A DNA stretch of 64,000 nt, taken from NCBI RefSeq assembly GCF_006864455.1, contig NZ_QHLK01000002.1:62001-126000 (forward strand), read 5' to 3'. The position numbers and the translations under genes are program-made. This DNA is from Campylobacter sp. MIT 97-5078. GTDB taxonomy: Bacteria > Campylobacterota > Campylobacteria > Campylobacterales > Campylobacteraceae. Shown piece after piece: positions 25,562 to 36,598 of the stretch. The notes under the pieces were generated by a model. It saw only the letters and a list, made by a program, of their open reading frames with translations, searched no databases and had not been told where the DNA came from. The stretch's first letter is position 1. Each line of letters opens with the position of its first letter.

Positions 25562-26463
25562 GAGTTGAAGCAAAAGATTTACAAAGTGCCTTAACGCAGG
25601 CAGCACAGAACTTATCTTGTTCTGTTATGGATTTAGAATATGAAGTTATTCAACAAGCAAGTAAAGGCTTTTTGGGTTTTTTTCAAAAAAATGCGATCAT
25701 AGAAGCAAAAAACAAGAAAAAGCCTTATCACAAAGCAGATAGACAAAACAAAAAAAGAGAATTTGATAAAATGCCCCAAAGTTTTGAAGATAAAAACTTT
25801 TCTTATGAGAAAAAGCCATATATTAAGTCTTATGATGAAAGATTAGAGGAAAGGGCAAGTGAAAAAAATACCGATAAAACACTTGAAAAACAAACTCAAG
25901 GATACAAAAGCAAAGAAAGACTCAAAGCCCCATCATACACGATCAAAGAGGAAAGCATTTTTGTAAGCTTTCATAAAGAAGAGCAAGAGCTTAAAGATCC
26001 GAAGTTTTATCTTGAGGAGATCAAAACCCAGCTTAAAAACCTAATGGCTATTTCAGGCTTTAAGATAGCTATTAGCGAGCTTAGAGTATATAGCAAAGAT
26101 AGTATTTATATTAAGCTTGACGGCGAAGATGCGGCACTTTTGATAGGTAAGGAAGGGTATCGTTATAAAGCTTTGTCTTATTTGCTTCATAACTGGATCA
26201 ATTCAAAATATAAGCTTTTGGTTAGACTTGAAATTGCTGAATTTTTAAAAAATCAAGAACAAGGCATGGACTTTTATCTTAAAAATATCATCGAAAAAGT
26301 TGAGGCTATAGGACGCGCACAAACCAAACATTTAGATGGAGTGCTTGTAAAAATCGCTCTTGAAAAGCTAAGAGAACGCTTTCCAAACAAATATGTAGGC
26401 ATAAGACAAAACGGTGATCAAAAATTCGTTGTGGTGAATGACTTTTTCAAAAAAGATGAATGA
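25558..26463 (+). CDS. jag: Jag/KhpB RNA-binding protein
   Basis: 301 residues. A Jag N-terminal domain (about 1-50, with SKGFLGFFQKNA) is followed by a charged linker, then a KH domain with the GKEG loop in LIGKEGYRYKALSYL, and a C-terminal R3H-like region. In other bacteria KhpB binds RNA together with KhpA. The yidC-jag-mnmE order is conserved. It overlaps the mnmE start by 8 bases. Confidence 0.85.
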   Translation: MRVEAKDLQSALTQAAQNLSCSVMDLEYEVIQQASKGFLGFFQKNAIIEAKNKKKPYHKADRQNKKREFDKMPQSFEDKNFSYEKKPYIKSYDERLEERASEKNTDKTLEKQTQGYKSKERLKAPSYTIKEESIFVSFHKEEQELKDPKFYLEEIKTQLKNLMAISGFKIAISELRVYSKDSIYIKLDGEDAALLIGKEGYRYKALSYLLHNWINSKYKLLVRLEIAEFLKNQEQGMDFYLKNIIEKVEAIGRAQTKHLDGVLVKIALEKLRERFPNKYVGIRQNGDQKFVVVNDFFKKDE

Positions 26464-27799
26464 AACCATAGCTGCTATAGCAACGCCTCAAGGCGAAGCT
26501 GCCATATCTATAGTTAGATTAAGTGGGGCTAAAGCTTATGAAATCGCACTTTTGATAAGTAAAAGAACGCATTTAAAACCTCGCTACGCTCATTTAAGCA
26601 AAATTTACACTCAAGACAATGAACTTATCGATGAAGTAATCCTTCTTTTTTTTAAAGCTCCTCATAGCTTTACAGGTGAAGATGTAGTTGAGTTTCAAAG
26701 CCATGGTGGCTTTAGTGTCGCTTTTGTTTTGCTTGAAGAGCTTTTGAAGTATGGGGTTCGTTTGGCAAATGCTGGTGAATTTAGTAAAAGAGCGTATCTT
26801 AATGATAAAATGAGTCTTTTAAAAGCCTTGCATATCAGCGAGCTTATCAAAGCCAAATCAGCCTTTAGTGCAAAACTTATCGCAAGGAATTTAGAAGGCA
26901 GGCTTCAAACGCTCTTAGAACAAATGAGAAATGATCTGCTTAAAAGCCTTGCTTTTGTTGAAACAAGCATTGATTATGCTGATGATGATCTACCTTTGAA
27001 TTTACTCAAAGATATTCAAAGTATGTGCGAGCAAAATGCCAAAAAGCTTGAGCAAATCGCTTCAATCTCAAAAACAAAAAAAGGACTTATCGAGGGCTTT
27101 AAAATCGCTATCATTGGCAAGCCAAATGTTGGTAAATCCTCGCTTTTAAATGCTCTTCTAAGCTATGAAAGAGCTATAGTTTCAAATACAGCTGGCACCA
27201 CAAGAGATACCATAGAAGAAAGCCTAAAAATCGGCTCTCATCTAGCAAAAATCATCGATACAGCCGGCATTAGAAACTCAAGTGATACTATAGAGCAAAT
27301 GGGTATAAAGCTGAGTAAAGAAGCCATTGTAAAGGCTGATATTATTATTGCTGTGTTTGATAACTCAAGGGCTTTTGATGAAGAAGATGCTGAAATTTTA
27401 GAGCTTGTTAAGCCTTTTTTGAGTGATAAAAGCGAAAAAAAAGTTTTTTTACTGCTCAATAAAAGCGATTTAGAGCCCAAATTTGATTTTCCAAAGGACT
27501 TATCTTCCATAAAACTTTGCACCAAAGAGCCTTTAGATGAGCTTTTAAAGGCTTTAGAACTATATTTAAATTCTTTAGAAAGTGTGGAGTTTGTTTTGCC
27601 AAATTTAGAACTAGTGCATTCTTTTGAAAAGGCGAGTAAGGCTTTGCAAAGGGCTAAGGTTTTAATTGGAGAAAATTCACTTGAACTTTTTGCTTTTGAA
27701 CTTCATTTGGCTTTAGATGAAATCGCTAAATATACGCAAAAGATAGAACACAGCGAAGTGCTTGATGCAATGTTTAGCCATTTTTGTTTGGGTAAATAA
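26456..27799 (+). CDS. mnmE: tRNA uridine-5-carboxymethylaminomethyl modification GTPase
   Basis: 447 residues, start chosen at ATG 26456 (MNETIAAIATPQGEAAIS) because that is where homology begins; an upstream in-frame ATG at 26438 lies inside jag. The N-terminal domain binds formyl-tetrahydrofolate. The G domain has GKPNVGKSS near 221 and AGTTRDT after it. The protein ends in FCLGK, which matches the conserved C-terminal CxGK. With MnmG it modifies wobble U34 of several tRNAs. Confidence 0.95.
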   Translation: MNETIAAIATPQGEAAISIVRLSGAKAYEIALLISKRTHLKPRYAHLSKIYTQDNELIDEVILLFFKAPHSFTGEDVVEFQSHGGFSVAFVLLEELLKYGVRLANAGEFSKRAYLNDKMSLLKALHISELIKAKSAFSAKLIARNLEGRLQTLLEQMRNDLLKSLAFVETSIDYADDDLPLNLLKDIQSMCEQNAKKLEQIASISKTKKGLIEGFKIAIIGKPNVGKSSLLNALLSYERAIVSNTAGTTRDTIEESLKIGSHLAKIIDTAGIRNSSDTIEQMGIKLSKEAIVKADIIIAVFDNSRAFDEEDAEILELVKPFLSDKSEKKVFLLLNKSDLEPKFDFPKDLSSIKLCTKEPLDELLKALELYLNSLESVEFVLPNLELVHSFEKASKALQRAKVLIGENSLELFAFELHLALDEIAKYTQKIEHSEVLDAMFSHFCLGK

Positions 27800-27816
27800 A
27801 TTTAAAAGGAGTGAGT

Positions 27817-30012
27817 GTGGATAAGGACATTATAAAAGCACATAAAATCAGCGATGAAGAGTATAAAGAAATACTTAAAATTCTAGGCAGAGAGCCAAAT
27901 TTACTTGAGCTTGGTGTATTTTCAGCTATGTGGAGCGAGCATTGTTCGTATAAGTCGAGCAAAAAATATCTTAATGGCTTTCCCACAAAAGCGCCTTGGG
28001 TGATACAAGGACCCGGAGAAAATGCTGGTGTAATCGATATAGGCGGAGGTATGGCAGCCGTGTTTAAAATAGAAAGTCATAACCATCCAAGCTTTATTGA
28101 GCCTTTTGCAGGAGCAGCCACTGGTGTGGGTGGGATTATGCGTGATGTTTTTACTATGGGCGCACGCGTGGTTGCTAGCTTAAATTCTTTAAAATTCGGC
28201 GATATACACGATGCTAAGATAACTAAACATCAAAAATACCTTGTTAAAGGCGTGGTAAGTGGCATAGCACATTATGGAAACTGCATGGGTGTGCCTACTA
28301 TAGGTGGAGAATGTAATTTTGATGAATGCTTTAATGGCAATATCTTAGTTAATGCCTTTGCACTTGGCATTTGCAAGCAAGAAGAGCTCTTTTATGCTAA
28401 GGCTGAAGGTGTGGGAAATCCAGTGATTTATGTGGGTTCAAAGACAGGTAGAGATGGGCTTGGTGGTGCTGTTATGGCAAGTGATAGTTTTAGTCAAGAT
28501 AGTAAAAACTTACGTCCAACTGTGCAAATTGGCGATCCATTCACTGAAAAACTCTTAATGGAAAGTTGTTTAGAACTATTTAAAAAAGACCTTATCATCG
28601 GCATTCAAGATATGGGTGCGGCTGGGCTTACTTCAAGCTCTTTTGAAATGGCTGGCAAAAGTGGCTCTGGTATGAAACTTTACCTTGATCAAACGCCGAT
28701 GAGAGAAGAGGGTATGAGTCCTTATGAGCTTATGTTGAGTGAAAGTCAAGAAAGAATGCTTATTTGTGCAAAAAAGGGCAAAGAAAAAGAAGTGATTGCG
28801 ATCTTTGAAAAATACGCTCTTGATGCAGCAGTAATCGGTGAGGTAAGCGATACAGGCAAAATGGAGCTTTTTTGGCATAATGAGCTTGTGGGAGAGATAC
28901 CGATTGCACCTTTGAGCGAAAAAGCACCTATTTTAGATAGAAAAACGCAAAAGCCAAAGTATTTAGGGCTTATGAAAGAGCTTGCTTTTGTGCTTAAAAA
29001 CCCAACAACTCATACGTTTAAAACGCTTCTAAGCAATGAAAATATCGCTGATAAAGCTTTCATTTATGATCAATTTGATTCAAGCGTGCAAACAAACACA
29101 ATCAAAGCTGATGGCAAGCTAGGAGCAAGCGTGATTCGTGTTAAAGAAAATAATGCAGCTTTAGCTATGGCTGTGGAGTGTAATTCAAGGCTAAATTTCA
29201 TCGATCCGTATAAAGGTGCAGCTTTAAATGTGATGAACGCTGGACGCAAGGTAGCGTGTGCTGGGGCAAAGCCTTTGGCGATTAGTGATTGTTTAAATTA
29301 TGGTAGCCCTTTAAATGCTGAGGTAATGTGGCAATTTGCTCAAGGTTGCGAGGGTATAAAAGAAGCGTGTAAGGCTTTAAATACGCCTGTTGTGAGTGGA
29401 AATGTAAGCTTGTATAATGAAACTGATGGGACAAGCATTTACCCAAGCCCGACTATAGTGTGCGTTGGCTTAAATGAGAATGCTCAAAACTCCTTAAAAT
29501 CAAGCCTTGAAAAAGAAAATATCAGTCTTTATGTGCTTGGCGATACCAAAGGTGAGTTTGCAGGCTCGCTTGTGGCAAAGGTGCAAGATAAGCTGTGCGA
29601 GGGCAAGTTAAATGAACTTGATTTTAATGCGGAGCTTAAACTTTGGGATTTGCTTTTAAAGGCAAATGAAAATAAGCTTTTAGAATGTGCTAGTAGCGTT
29701 GGTGTAGGAGGTTTGGCTATATGTTTAGCAAAAATGTGTGCTATTAGTGAATTTGGCATAAAAGCTGATATTTGCTTTAAACACCCAAAAACAAGCGATG
29801 AAGCTTTGCTTTTTGATGAGAGTGCAAGTAGGGCAGTAGTGGGCGTAAGTGATGAGGCGAGTTTTGAAGTGTTTGTAAAAGAATTTGGAGTAAATTATAC
29901 TAAACTTGGCGTAAGCACAAAAGAACAATTTTTTAGGCTTAATGATATTAATTTAAGCAAGCAAGAGCTTAATGAGCTTTATTTTTCAAGCTTTAAAAAG
30001 GAATTTTTATAA
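27817..30012 (+). CDS. purL: Phosphoribosylformylglycinamidine synthase, small PurL type
   Basis: 731 residues from GTG 27817, which has AGGAG five bases upstream; a GTG at 27811 is less well placed. This is the ~730-residue form that needs PurS and PurQ, not the 1300-residue single-chain form. Landmarks are SAMWSEHCSYKSS, GIESHNHPS-like VFKIESHNHPSF, and VSGNVSLYNET in the second half. It performs the fourth step of purine synthesis, using ATP and glutamine-derived ammonia. The stop is coupled to the next gene (TAATG). Confidence 0.95.
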   Translation: MDKDIIKAHKISDEEYKEILKILGREPNLLELGVFSAMWSEHCSYKSSKKYLNGFPTKAPWVIQGPGENAGVIDIGGGMAAVFKIESHNHPSFIEPFAGAATGVGGIMRDVFTMGARVVASLNSLKFGDIHDAKITKHQKYLVKGVVSGIAHYGNCMGVPTIGGECNFDECFNGNILVNAFALGICKQEELFYAKAEGVGNPVIYVGSKTGRDGLGGAVMASDSFSQDSKNLRPTVQIGDPFTEKLLMESCLELFKKDLIIGIQDMGAAGLTSSSFEMAGKSGSGMKLYLDQTPMREEGMSPYELMLSESQERMLICAKKGKEKEVIAIFEKYALDAAVIGEVSDTGKMELFWHNELVGEIPIAPLSEKAPILDRKTQKPKYLGLMKELAFVLKNPTTHTFKTLLSNENIADKAFIYDQFDSSVQTNTIKADGKLGASVIRVKENNAALAMAVECNSRLNFIDPYKGAALNVMNAGRKVACAGAKPLAISDCLNYGSPLNAEVMWQFAQGCEGIKEACKALNTPVVSGNVSLYNETDGTSIYPSPTIVCVGLNENAQNSLKSSLEKENISLYVLGDTKGEFAGSLVAKVQDKLCEGKLNELDFNAELKLWDLLLKANENKLLECASSVGVGGLAICLAKMCAISEFGIKADICFKHPKTSDEALLFDESASRAVVGVSDEASFEVFVKEFGVNYTKLGVSTKEQFFRLNDINLSKQELNELYFSSFKKEFL

Positions 30013-30800
30013 TGGCTTTTATACTTTTACTTTTGGCAATTTTTGCCTTTGTTTGGTATTATAAAAACCACATGGCAGGGCAATCATCAAGCACTTTTCA
30101 AAAATTCACAAGAGCAAGCAAAGGCTTTGGCAAAAGTTTTGCTCAAGGCATTTATGAGCAAAGACTTGATGAATACAAAAAAAAGATGAATTATTATGTT
30201 GTTGCACTTTTGGCTAAGATCGCAAAAAGCGATGGTAGGGTCTCTCAAAGCGAAGCGGATATGATCACTCAAATTTTAAATGCTAATGCAAGTGATGAGA
30301 AAGAAAGAGCTTTTTTAAAGGCAAGTTTTAACGAGCATAAAAACGAGCTTAATGATACGCAAAGCGTGGCGTATGAGTTTATGCGTGAGGTGCCACTGCC
30401 TCAAAATGAGCGTTTGAATGTTTTAAGAATGTTTGTGTATGTTGCAAGTATAGATGGAGTGATTAATGATACTAAGATCAAGCTTTTAAGCCTCATCGCT
30501 TCAGCCTTTGGTGTAAGTGCTTCAGAGCTTGAAAGTTTCATCGCAAGTTTTAGGTATAACTCAAGCTCCAAAGAACTTAGCCTTGATGAAGCCTATAAGG
30601 TGCTAGAACTTGATAAAAATGCTGATATAAACGAGCTTAAGAAAAGATACAGAGCCTTAGCTAAAAAATACCACCCAGATATCTTAAATGCAAATAATGT
30701 CAGTGAAGCAGAGCTTAAACAGGGCGCAGCAAGGTTTCAAGAGATTAACGAAGCTTATGAAAAGCTTAAAAAACATTTGGAAAGTGATAATTATGCTTAA
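30012..30800 (+). CDS. DjlA-like membrane-anchored TerB/J-domain protein
   Basis: 262 residues. One transmembrane helix lies at 2-17, then a TerB-like helical domain at about 55-165 (KIAKSDGRVSQSEADMI, VASIDGVINDTKIKLL) and a C-terminal J domain at about 195-262, with HPD in KKYHPDILNA. The architecture is that of DjlA, a DnaK co-chaperone at the inner membrane. It shares a base with the purL stop. Confidence 0.85.
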   Translation: MAFILLLLAIFAFVWYYKNHMAGQSSSTFQKFTRASKGFGKSFAQGIYEQRLDEYKKKMNYYVVALLAKIAKSDGRVSQSEADMITQILNANASDEKERAFLKASFNEHKNELNDTQSVAYEFMREVPLPQNERLNVLRMFVYVASIDGVINDTKIKLLSLIASAFGVSASELESFIASFRYNSSSKELSLDEAYKVLELDKNADINELKKRYRALAKKYHPDILNANNVSEAELKQGAARFQEINEAYEKLKKHLESDNYA

Positions 30801-31062
30801 AGGATTAAAAGACATTATCATCTTTTTGTTTTATCTTGTATCTGGTATATCGGCACTTTGGAATTCTATTATGATGGCTATATCTTATTATCAATTCAAA
30901 AAAGGTGCTATTTTTGATTTTTTAAAATTTATGAGTTTAGAGCATTCTATTCTTGTTGCTATTTTCATTAAATTTATAATTTCTTGCAAGATTGGCATTA
31001 CAGACGCGTTGAAGAGGAAAATAAATATAACAAATACAAAGATAAAAAATGAAAGATATTAA
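30793..31062 (+). CDS. Small predicted membrane protein
   Basis: 89 residues from ATG 30793, overlapping the end of the djlA-like gene by 8 bases. I do not recognise it. Two hydrophobic segments are visible, around residues 7-32 (IIIFLFYLVSGISALW onward) and 48-65 (SILVAIFIKFIISC), followed by a basic tail. No obvious ribosome-binding site beyond GGAAAG upstream. It lies between the djlA-like gene and purH, which I recall as adjacent in C. jejuni. It may be a real small protein or a decaying fragment. Confidence 0.45.
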   Translation: MLKGLKDIIIFLFYLVSGISALWNSIMMAISYYQFKKGAIFDFLKFMSLEHSILVAIFIKFIISCKIGITDALKRKINITNTKIKNERY

Positions 31063-31142
31063 TGAAGCCTATGAGTTTTTAAAAGGATATATACAAGATA
31101 GATGAAAATTTATTTTATGTATTGAAAATAAGGAGGAATACA

Positions 31143-32678
31143 ATGAAAAAAGCATTATTAAGCGTAAGTGATAAAGAGGGCATAGTAGAATTTTCCAAAG
31201 AGCTTGAAAATCTAGGCTTTGACTTGCTTTCAACTGGAGGCACTTATAATTTGCTTAAGCAAGAGGGTTTAAAAGTGCAAGAAGTGAGTGATTTTACAGG
31301 ACAAAATGAGCTTTTTGAAGGACGCGTTAAAACCTTGCACCCAAGAATTCATGGGGGTATTTTATATAAAAGAGAGGATAAGGCTCACGAGCAAGAAGCT
31401 AAGGAGCAAGGCATTGAGGCTATTGATTTAGTATGTGTGAACTTATATCCTTTTAAAGAAACGACTAAAAGAACTGATGATTTTGATGAGATTGTTGAAA
31501 ACATAGACATAGGTGGTCCTTGTATGCTAAGAGCAGCGGCAAAAAACTATAAAAGTGTTTTAGTGCTTTGTGATAAGGCTGATTATGCTGAAGTATTAGC
31601 TGCTTTAAAAGAGGGCAGGGTTGATGAGAAATTTAGACTAGCTTTAATGATAAAAGCCTATGAGCATAGTGCAAATTATGATAGTTTTATCGCAAATTAT
31701 CTTAACGATCGTTTTAACAAAGGCTTTGGAACAAGAAAATTTATCATAGGACGCAAAGTTTTTGACACCAAATACGGCGAAAATCCTCATCAGCAAGGAG
31801 CTTTATATGAATTTGAAGATTTTTTCAGCAAGCATTTTAAAGCTCTAAAGGGTGAAGCAAGTTTTAATAATCTTACCGATATTAACGCAGCCTTAAATTT
31901 AGCTTCAAGTTTTGATAAAGAGCCAGCTGTAGCTATTATAAAGCATGCTAATCCTTGCGGTTTTGCTGTGAAAGAAAACTTAATGCAAAGTTATATACAG
32001 GCTTTAAAATGTGATCCAGTGAGTGCTTATGGTGGTGTAGTGGCGATAAATGGTGCTTTAGATGAGGCTCTAGCTTTAAAGATAAATGAAATTTATGTTG
32101 AGGTTATCATTGCTGCAAGTGTGGATAAAAGGGCTTTGGAAGTATTTGAGAATAAAAAGCGTATAAAAATTTTTACTCAAGAAAGTAAGTTTTTGAATCC
32201 TGCTTATGATGACTTTGATTTTAAACACATAGGTGGGGGCTTTGTGTATCAAAGCAGTGATAAGGTAGGCTTAAACGAGCTTAAAGAAGCGTCTTTAAAA
32301 AGCACAAGAGCAGCTAGTAAAGAAGAATTTAAAGACTTAGAAATTGCTCTTAAAATAGCAGCTTTAACTAAGTCAAATAATGTAGTCTATGTTAAAGATT
32401 CAGCCATGCTAGCCATTGGTATGGGTATGACAAGCCGCATTGATGCAGCAAAGGTAGCCATCGCTAAAGCTAAAGATTTAGGGCTTGATTTGCAAGGCTG
32501 TGTTTTGGCAAGTGAAGCTTTTTTCCCTTTTAGAGACAGCATAGATGAGGCAAGTAAGGTTGGGGTTAAAGCTATAGTAGAACCAGGAGGCAGTATAAGA
32601 GATGATGAGGTTATACAAGCAGCCAATGAGCATGGCATGGCTTTATATTTTACTGGTGTAAGGCATTTTTTGCATTAA
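31143..32678 (+). CDS. purH: Bifunctional AICAR transformylase / IMP cyclohydrolase
   Basis: 511 residues from ATG 31143, which has a perfect AGGAGG six bases upstream; an in-frame ATG at 31122 has none. The N-terminal MGS-like IMP cyclohydrolase domain contains [13 protein letters not shown] and [13 protein letters not shown]. The C-terminal transformylase domain has the conserved KHANPCG. It catalyses the last two steps of purine synthesis. purL lies 1.1 kb upstream on the same strand. Confidence 0.96.
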   Translation: MKKALLSVSDKEGIVEFSKELENLGFDLLSTGGTYNLLKQEGLKVQEVSDFTGQNELFEGRVKTLHPRIHGGILYKREDKAHEQEAKEQGIEAIDLVCVNLYPFKETTKRTDDFDEIVENIDIGGPCMLRAAAKNYKSVLVLCDKADYAEVLAALKEGRVDEKFRLALMIKAYEHSANYDSFIANYLNDRFNKGFGTRKFIIGRKVFDTKYGENPHQQGALYEFEDFFSKHFKALKGEASFNNLTDINAALNLASSFDKEPAVAIIKHANPCGFAVKENLMQSYIQALKCDPVSAYGGVVAINGALDEALALKINEIYVEVIIAASVDKRALEVFENKKRIKIFTQESKFLNPAYDDFDFKHIGGGFVYQSSDKVGLNELKEASLKSTRAASKEEFKDLEIALKIAALTKSNNVVYVKDSAMLAIGMGMTSRIDAAKVAIAKAKDLGLDLQGCVLASEAFFPFRDSIDEASKVGVKAIVEPGGSIRDDEVIQAANEHGMALYFTGVRHFLH

Positions 32679-32877
32679 ATTTAAGCACAAATCAGAGCTT
32701 TTTTTGATTGAGCTTGCTGTAAAGAATTTCTATGTGAAATTGACAAGGGCTTGCGTATAAATTTGACAAATAAGGCTTTTTTTGGTAGTGTTATGAAAAA
32801 GGAAACTATTCAATTAAAATGCTTTAAAATTTGGCATTTAAATAGCTTTTGCAATTTATACATCTTAAGGAAAAATG

Positions 32878-33756
32878 ATGAAAAATAAGCTTATGATTTT
32901 ACTTATTCTTACGGTGCTCATTTTGTGTGCTGTTGGATATTATGTGCTTACGAGTTCAGAACCTAAAAATATCAGTTTTTACGAGCCAAAAACACAAACT
33001 TCCCCTCAAAGTGCTCAAACAAGTCAAGCTCAACCCCAACAAATTCCACCACAACAAAATACTATGCCAGCTCAAAACTTTTCTCAAAACAAAGCTTTTG
33101 AGGAAAACACACTAGCAAACACACAAAGAGATTCAAAGCCAAATTCAGCCCCAGCAATGCAGAGCTTAAGAAGCGAGTATGAAGCCTTATTAAAACGTTC
33201 TAAACATGATAGAAGTCTTGGCGAGCCAAGATATGATGTGTATATTGTTGATTCGCAAAAGCTTCATGCAAATGAAAGAAAAACGATCAATTCTATCACT
33301 ACCACGCTTTCCAGAAGAGGAGGCTTTTTAGAATACGCTTTATTTGTTGAAAAAGCAAACACAGAAAATATTAAAATCACGCTTTTTAATAAAAGCTTAC
33401 TTGATGAAATAAACTTTATCACAAGTTTCAAACCCTTACCACCTCTTTGGTTTAAATTCAACCAAAGCTCAATGCAAAGCATTAAAAATAGCTTTTATAT
33501 CAATGATCTTAAAGCTACGCTTAAGCCACAAAGCAAGATTAAAAGCATTGTTTTAAGCGGACATACCGATGAGATAGGAAATGCGGCATATAATTATATG
33601 CTCGGGCTTAAAAGAAGTGCAGCTGTAGCAAGTGAGTTTTTAAGGATAAGTGGCAAAATCATTATTCAAAGCTATGGAAAAGACAAGCAACTTACTCACG
33701 ATATGGACGAGAGTAAGCGTTATATCAACCGTCGCGTTGAAACCCTTTTTGAATAA
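32878..33756 (+). CDS. OmpA-domain protein with Pro/Gln-rich linker
   Basis: 292 residues from ATG 32878; the ATG at 32875 directly before it leaves only 4 bases after AAGG, so the second is preferred. A transmembrane anchor spans about 4-26. A Pro/Gln/Ser-rich linker follows to about residue 75. The OmpA-like domain in the last ~90 residues has SGHTDEIGNAAYN and LGLKRSAAVA, with the usual peptidoglycan-contacting Asp and Arg present. Probably an inner-membrane-anchored peptidoglycan-binding protein; partner unknown. Confidence 0.72.
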   Translation: MKNKLMILLILTVLILCAVGYYVLTSSEPKNISFYEPKTQTSPQSAQTSQAQPQQIPPQQNTMPAQNFSQNKAFEENTLANTQRDSKPNSAPAMQSLRSEYEALLKRSKHDRSLGEPRYDVYIVDSQKLHANERKTINSITTTLSRRGGFLEYALFVEKANTENIKITLFNKSLLDEINFITSFKPLPPLWFKFNQSSMQSIKNSFYINDLKATLKPQSKIKSIVLSGHTDEIGNAAYNYMLGLKRSAAVASEFLRISGKIIIQSYGKDKQLTHDMDESKRYINRRVETLFE

Positions 33757-33976
33757 ATAACAAAAGATATTCTAGCTCTTTTTTTCTATGGTTGTTTGTT
33801 TGTCAAGCTTTTTTTACTATTCAAACAAGCTTTTTGAGTTTTCTTTCATGATCTTAAATTCGTGTAGAATATCTTTTTCTTCCGCTTTTTTTGTTTATTC
33901 TTGGCTCTTTTTCAAGAAAAACTTAGGCAAATTTGGGTATCATCTAGCTATTTTATTGTAAAAAGGCTATTTTAAA

Positions 33977-36598
33977 ATGTATGATAAAAGCGTTGAACAA
34001 GAGTATTATAAGATATGTGAGGAGAGAGGGTATTTTGAAATTGATGGGAATTTAAATTTACAAAGCGAAGGCAAAAATTTTTGCATTATGATGCCTCCAC
34101 CTAATGTTACAGGTGTGCTTCACATAGGACATGCGCTTACTTTTAGCCTGCAAGACATTATCACGCGTTATAAAAGAATGGACGGCTTTAGGGTGCTGTA
34201 TCAACCCGGACTTGATCATGCTGGTATTGCCACTCAAAATGTAGTTGAAAAACAGCTTTTAGCTCAAGGCATAAAAAAAGAGCAAATCGGTAGAGAAGAA
34301 TTCATCAAAAAAGTATGGCAGTGGAAAGAACAAAGCGGTGGTAAGATAGTAGAACAGATGAAAACTCTTGGCATTAGCCCGGCTTGGAGTCGTTTGCGTT
34401 TTACCATGGATCAAGAGCTTGCAAATGCTGTAAAAAAAGCTTTTATCTCACTTTATAATCAAGGCTTGATCTTTAGAGGTGATAGAATGATTAATTGGTG
34501 CTGTAAGGACGGCGCTTTAAGCGATATAGAGGTTGAGTATAAAGAAAATAAGGGCAAACTCTATCATTTAAGGTATTTTTTAAAAGAAAGCAAAGACTAT
34601 CTTGTCGTGGCTACTACGCGTCCAGAGACTTATTTTGGCGATACAGCTGTAATGGTCAATCCAAACGATGAGCGGTATAAGCATTTAGTAGGTAAAAAAC
34701 TCATCTTACCCCTTGTAAATAAAGAACTTGAGATTATCGCTGATGAGCATGTGGATATGGGCTTTGGAACAGGAGTGGTTAAGGTTACACCAGCTCATGA
34801 TCATAACGACTATGAGGTGGGCTTAAGGCATGGTTTAGAATTTATTACTATCTTTGATGAAAAAGGCATTTTAAACGATCATTGTTTGCAGTTTAAGGGG
34901 CTTGAAAGGCTTGAAGCAAGAGAGCTTATCATAAATGAACTTGAAAAACACGGCTTTGTTGAAAAGATAGAGGATTATGACAATCAAATCGGACTTTGCT
35001 ATCGTTGTAAAAGCGTGGTTGAACCTTATATCTCAAAGCAATGGTTTGTCAGTGCTAAAGTGGCTAAAGAAAGCATTGAGAGGGTAAATGCTGGAGAAAT
35101 AAGCTTTTTTCCAAGCCATTGGATCAATTCTTTTAATGCGTGGATGAGAGATTTGAGGGATTGGTGTATTTCAAGACAGCTTTGGTGGGGGCATCAAATT
35201 CCAGTTTTTTATTGTAAATGTGGGGCTGAGTTTGCAAGCGAAAAAATGCCAAGTGAGTGTCCAAAATGCAAGAGTGTAAAGTTTAAGCAAGATGAAGATG
35301 TGCTTGATACTTGGTTTAGCTCGGGACTTTGGGCGATGAGCACTTTAGGCTGGGGCAATGAAGGCTTAGGAGAGGGTAAGCTTTATCAAAAAGATGATTT
35401 AAAGGACTTTTATCCAAATTCTTTACTTATCACTGGCTTTGATATACTCTTTTTTTGGGTAGCAAGAATGCTCTTTCAAAGCACAAACGCACTGCACAAG
35501 CTACCATTTAAGCAGGTATATCTACACGCCTTAGTTAAAGATGAGCTTGGGCGAAAGATGAGCAAATCACTTGGTAATATCATCGATCCAAATGAACTTA
35601 TCAAAGAATATAGTGCAGATATCTTGCGTTTTACTCTAGCTATTTCAGCCGTGCAAGGACGCGATATAAGGCTAAGTAATGATAAACTTATGCAAATTCG
35701 TAATTTTACAAACAAGCTTTATAATGCTGCAAATTATCTACTCCTAAATGAACAAAGCTTTGCTGAACTAGAAAAGATAGAGCTAAAAAGTGAGCTTGGA
35801 TTATACATGCAAAGTAGGCTTGAAGCTTGCATAAAAGAGCTAAGAGCAAATTTAGAGCAATACCGCTTTAATGATGCTGCAAATACTCTTTATCGCTTCT
35901 TTTGGGACGAGTTTTGCGACTGGGGTATAGAGCTAAGCAAGGCTGAAAAAAGCAGTGTAAAAGAGCTTGGCAGTATATTTAAAGAGGCTTTAAAGCTTTT
36001 AAATCCTTTTATGCCTTTTATTAGCGAGTATTTATATCATAAGCTTAGCAATACAGAGCTTATAAACGCCCCTTCTTTGATGATAGCAAAATTTCCGTGT
36101 TTTAAAGCACAAAATGAAAAAAGTGAAAAGCTTTTTGGGCTCATCATAGAAAGCATAGTGAGTATCCGCCGTGCTAAAGCCTTGATTGAGCAAAACAAGA
36201 TCAAAAAGGCTTTTATCAAGCTCAATGATATAAGCTTAAATGAGGTTTTAAAAGCTTACACACATTTTATTACCTTGCTTTCAAAGAGTGAGGAAGTGGA
36301 GTTTATCACTGAAAAAGTAAGCAATGCAAGTGCTGATGTAAGTGAAAACTTGAGCGTATTTATACCGCTTGAAAATATTGATCTTAGTGCAGTTTTACAA
36401 AGGCTTGAAAATCAAAAGCTTAAAATTCAAAAAGAGCAAAGCAAGCTTGAAAATATGCTTAAAAATGAAAAATTCATAAGCAAGGCTCCAAAAGAAGTTA
36501 TCGCACAAAATCAAGAAGCCTTAAACACGCTTCAAGTCCAGCTTGAAAAGATAGAACTTGAACTTGAAAATTTAAAGGGTAAAAATGATAGAGATTAA
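33977..36598 (+). CDS. valS: Valyl-tRNA synthetase
   Basis: 873 residues. Class I signatures are [15 protein letters not shown] with HIGH at 49-52 and [10 protein letters not shown] near 524-533. The CP1 editing domain is in the middle, with [10 protein letters not shown] and a zinc-ribbon-like CKCGAEF...CPKC. The C-terminal ~70 residues form the coiled-coil tRNA arm typical of ValRS. Overlaps metN by 14 bases, as in C. jejuni. Confidence 0.97.
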   Translation: MYDKSVEQEYYKICEERGYFEIDGNLNLQSEGKNFCIMMPPPNVTGVLHIGHALTFSLQDIITRYKRMDGFRVLYQPGLDHAGIATQNVVEKQLLAQGIKKEQIGREEFIKKVWQWKEQSGGKIVEQMKTLGISPAWSRLRFTMDQELANAVKKAFISLYNQGLIFRGDRMINWCCKDGALSDIEVEYKENKGKLYHLRYFLKESKDYLVVATTRPETYFGDTAVMVNPNDERYKHLVGKKLILPLVNKELEIIADEHVDMGFGTGVVKVTPAHDHNDYEVGLRHGLEFITIFDEKGILNDHCLQFKGLERLEARELIINELEKHGFVEKIEDYDNQIGLCYRCKSVVEPYISKQWFVSAKVAKESIERVNAGEISFFPSHWINSFNAWMRDLRDWCISRQLWWGHQIPVFYCKCGAEFASEKMPSECPKCKSVKFKQDEDVLDTWFSSGLWAMSTLGWGNEGLGEGKLYQKDDLKDFYPNSLLITGFDILFFWVARMLFQSTNALHKLPFKQVYLHALVKDELGRKMSKSLGNIIDPNELIKEYSADILRFTLAISAVQGRDIRLSNDKLMQIRNFTNKLYNAANYLLLNEQSFAELEKIELKSELGLYMQSRLEACIKELRANLEQYRFNDAANTLYRFFWDEFCDWGIELSKAEKSSVKELGSIFKEALKLLNPFMPFISEYLYHKLSNTELINAPSLMIAKFPCFKAQNEKSEKLFGLIIESIVSIRRAKALIEQNKIKKAFIKLNDISLNEVLKAYTHFITLLSKSEEVEFITEKVSNASADVSENLSVFIPLENIDLSAVLQRLENQKLKIQKEQSKLENMLKNEKFISKAPKEVIAQNQEALNTLQVQLEKIELELENLKGKNDRD

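Noticed and set aside
31049-31105. 18-codon frame ([13 protein letters not shown]) before purH
   Set aside because: Too short to support as a gene; mentioned only as a possible fragment beside the small membrane ORF.
32792-32887. 31-codon frame (MKKETIQLK...) before the OmpA-domain gene
   Set aside because: No ribosome-binding site and it runs over the start of the next gene; chance frame in AT-rich DNA is more likely.
33757-33976. Possible small RNA or tRNA between the OmpA-domain gene and valS
   Set aside because: No tRNA-like cloverleaf, only T-rich DNA with weak, imperfect hairpins.
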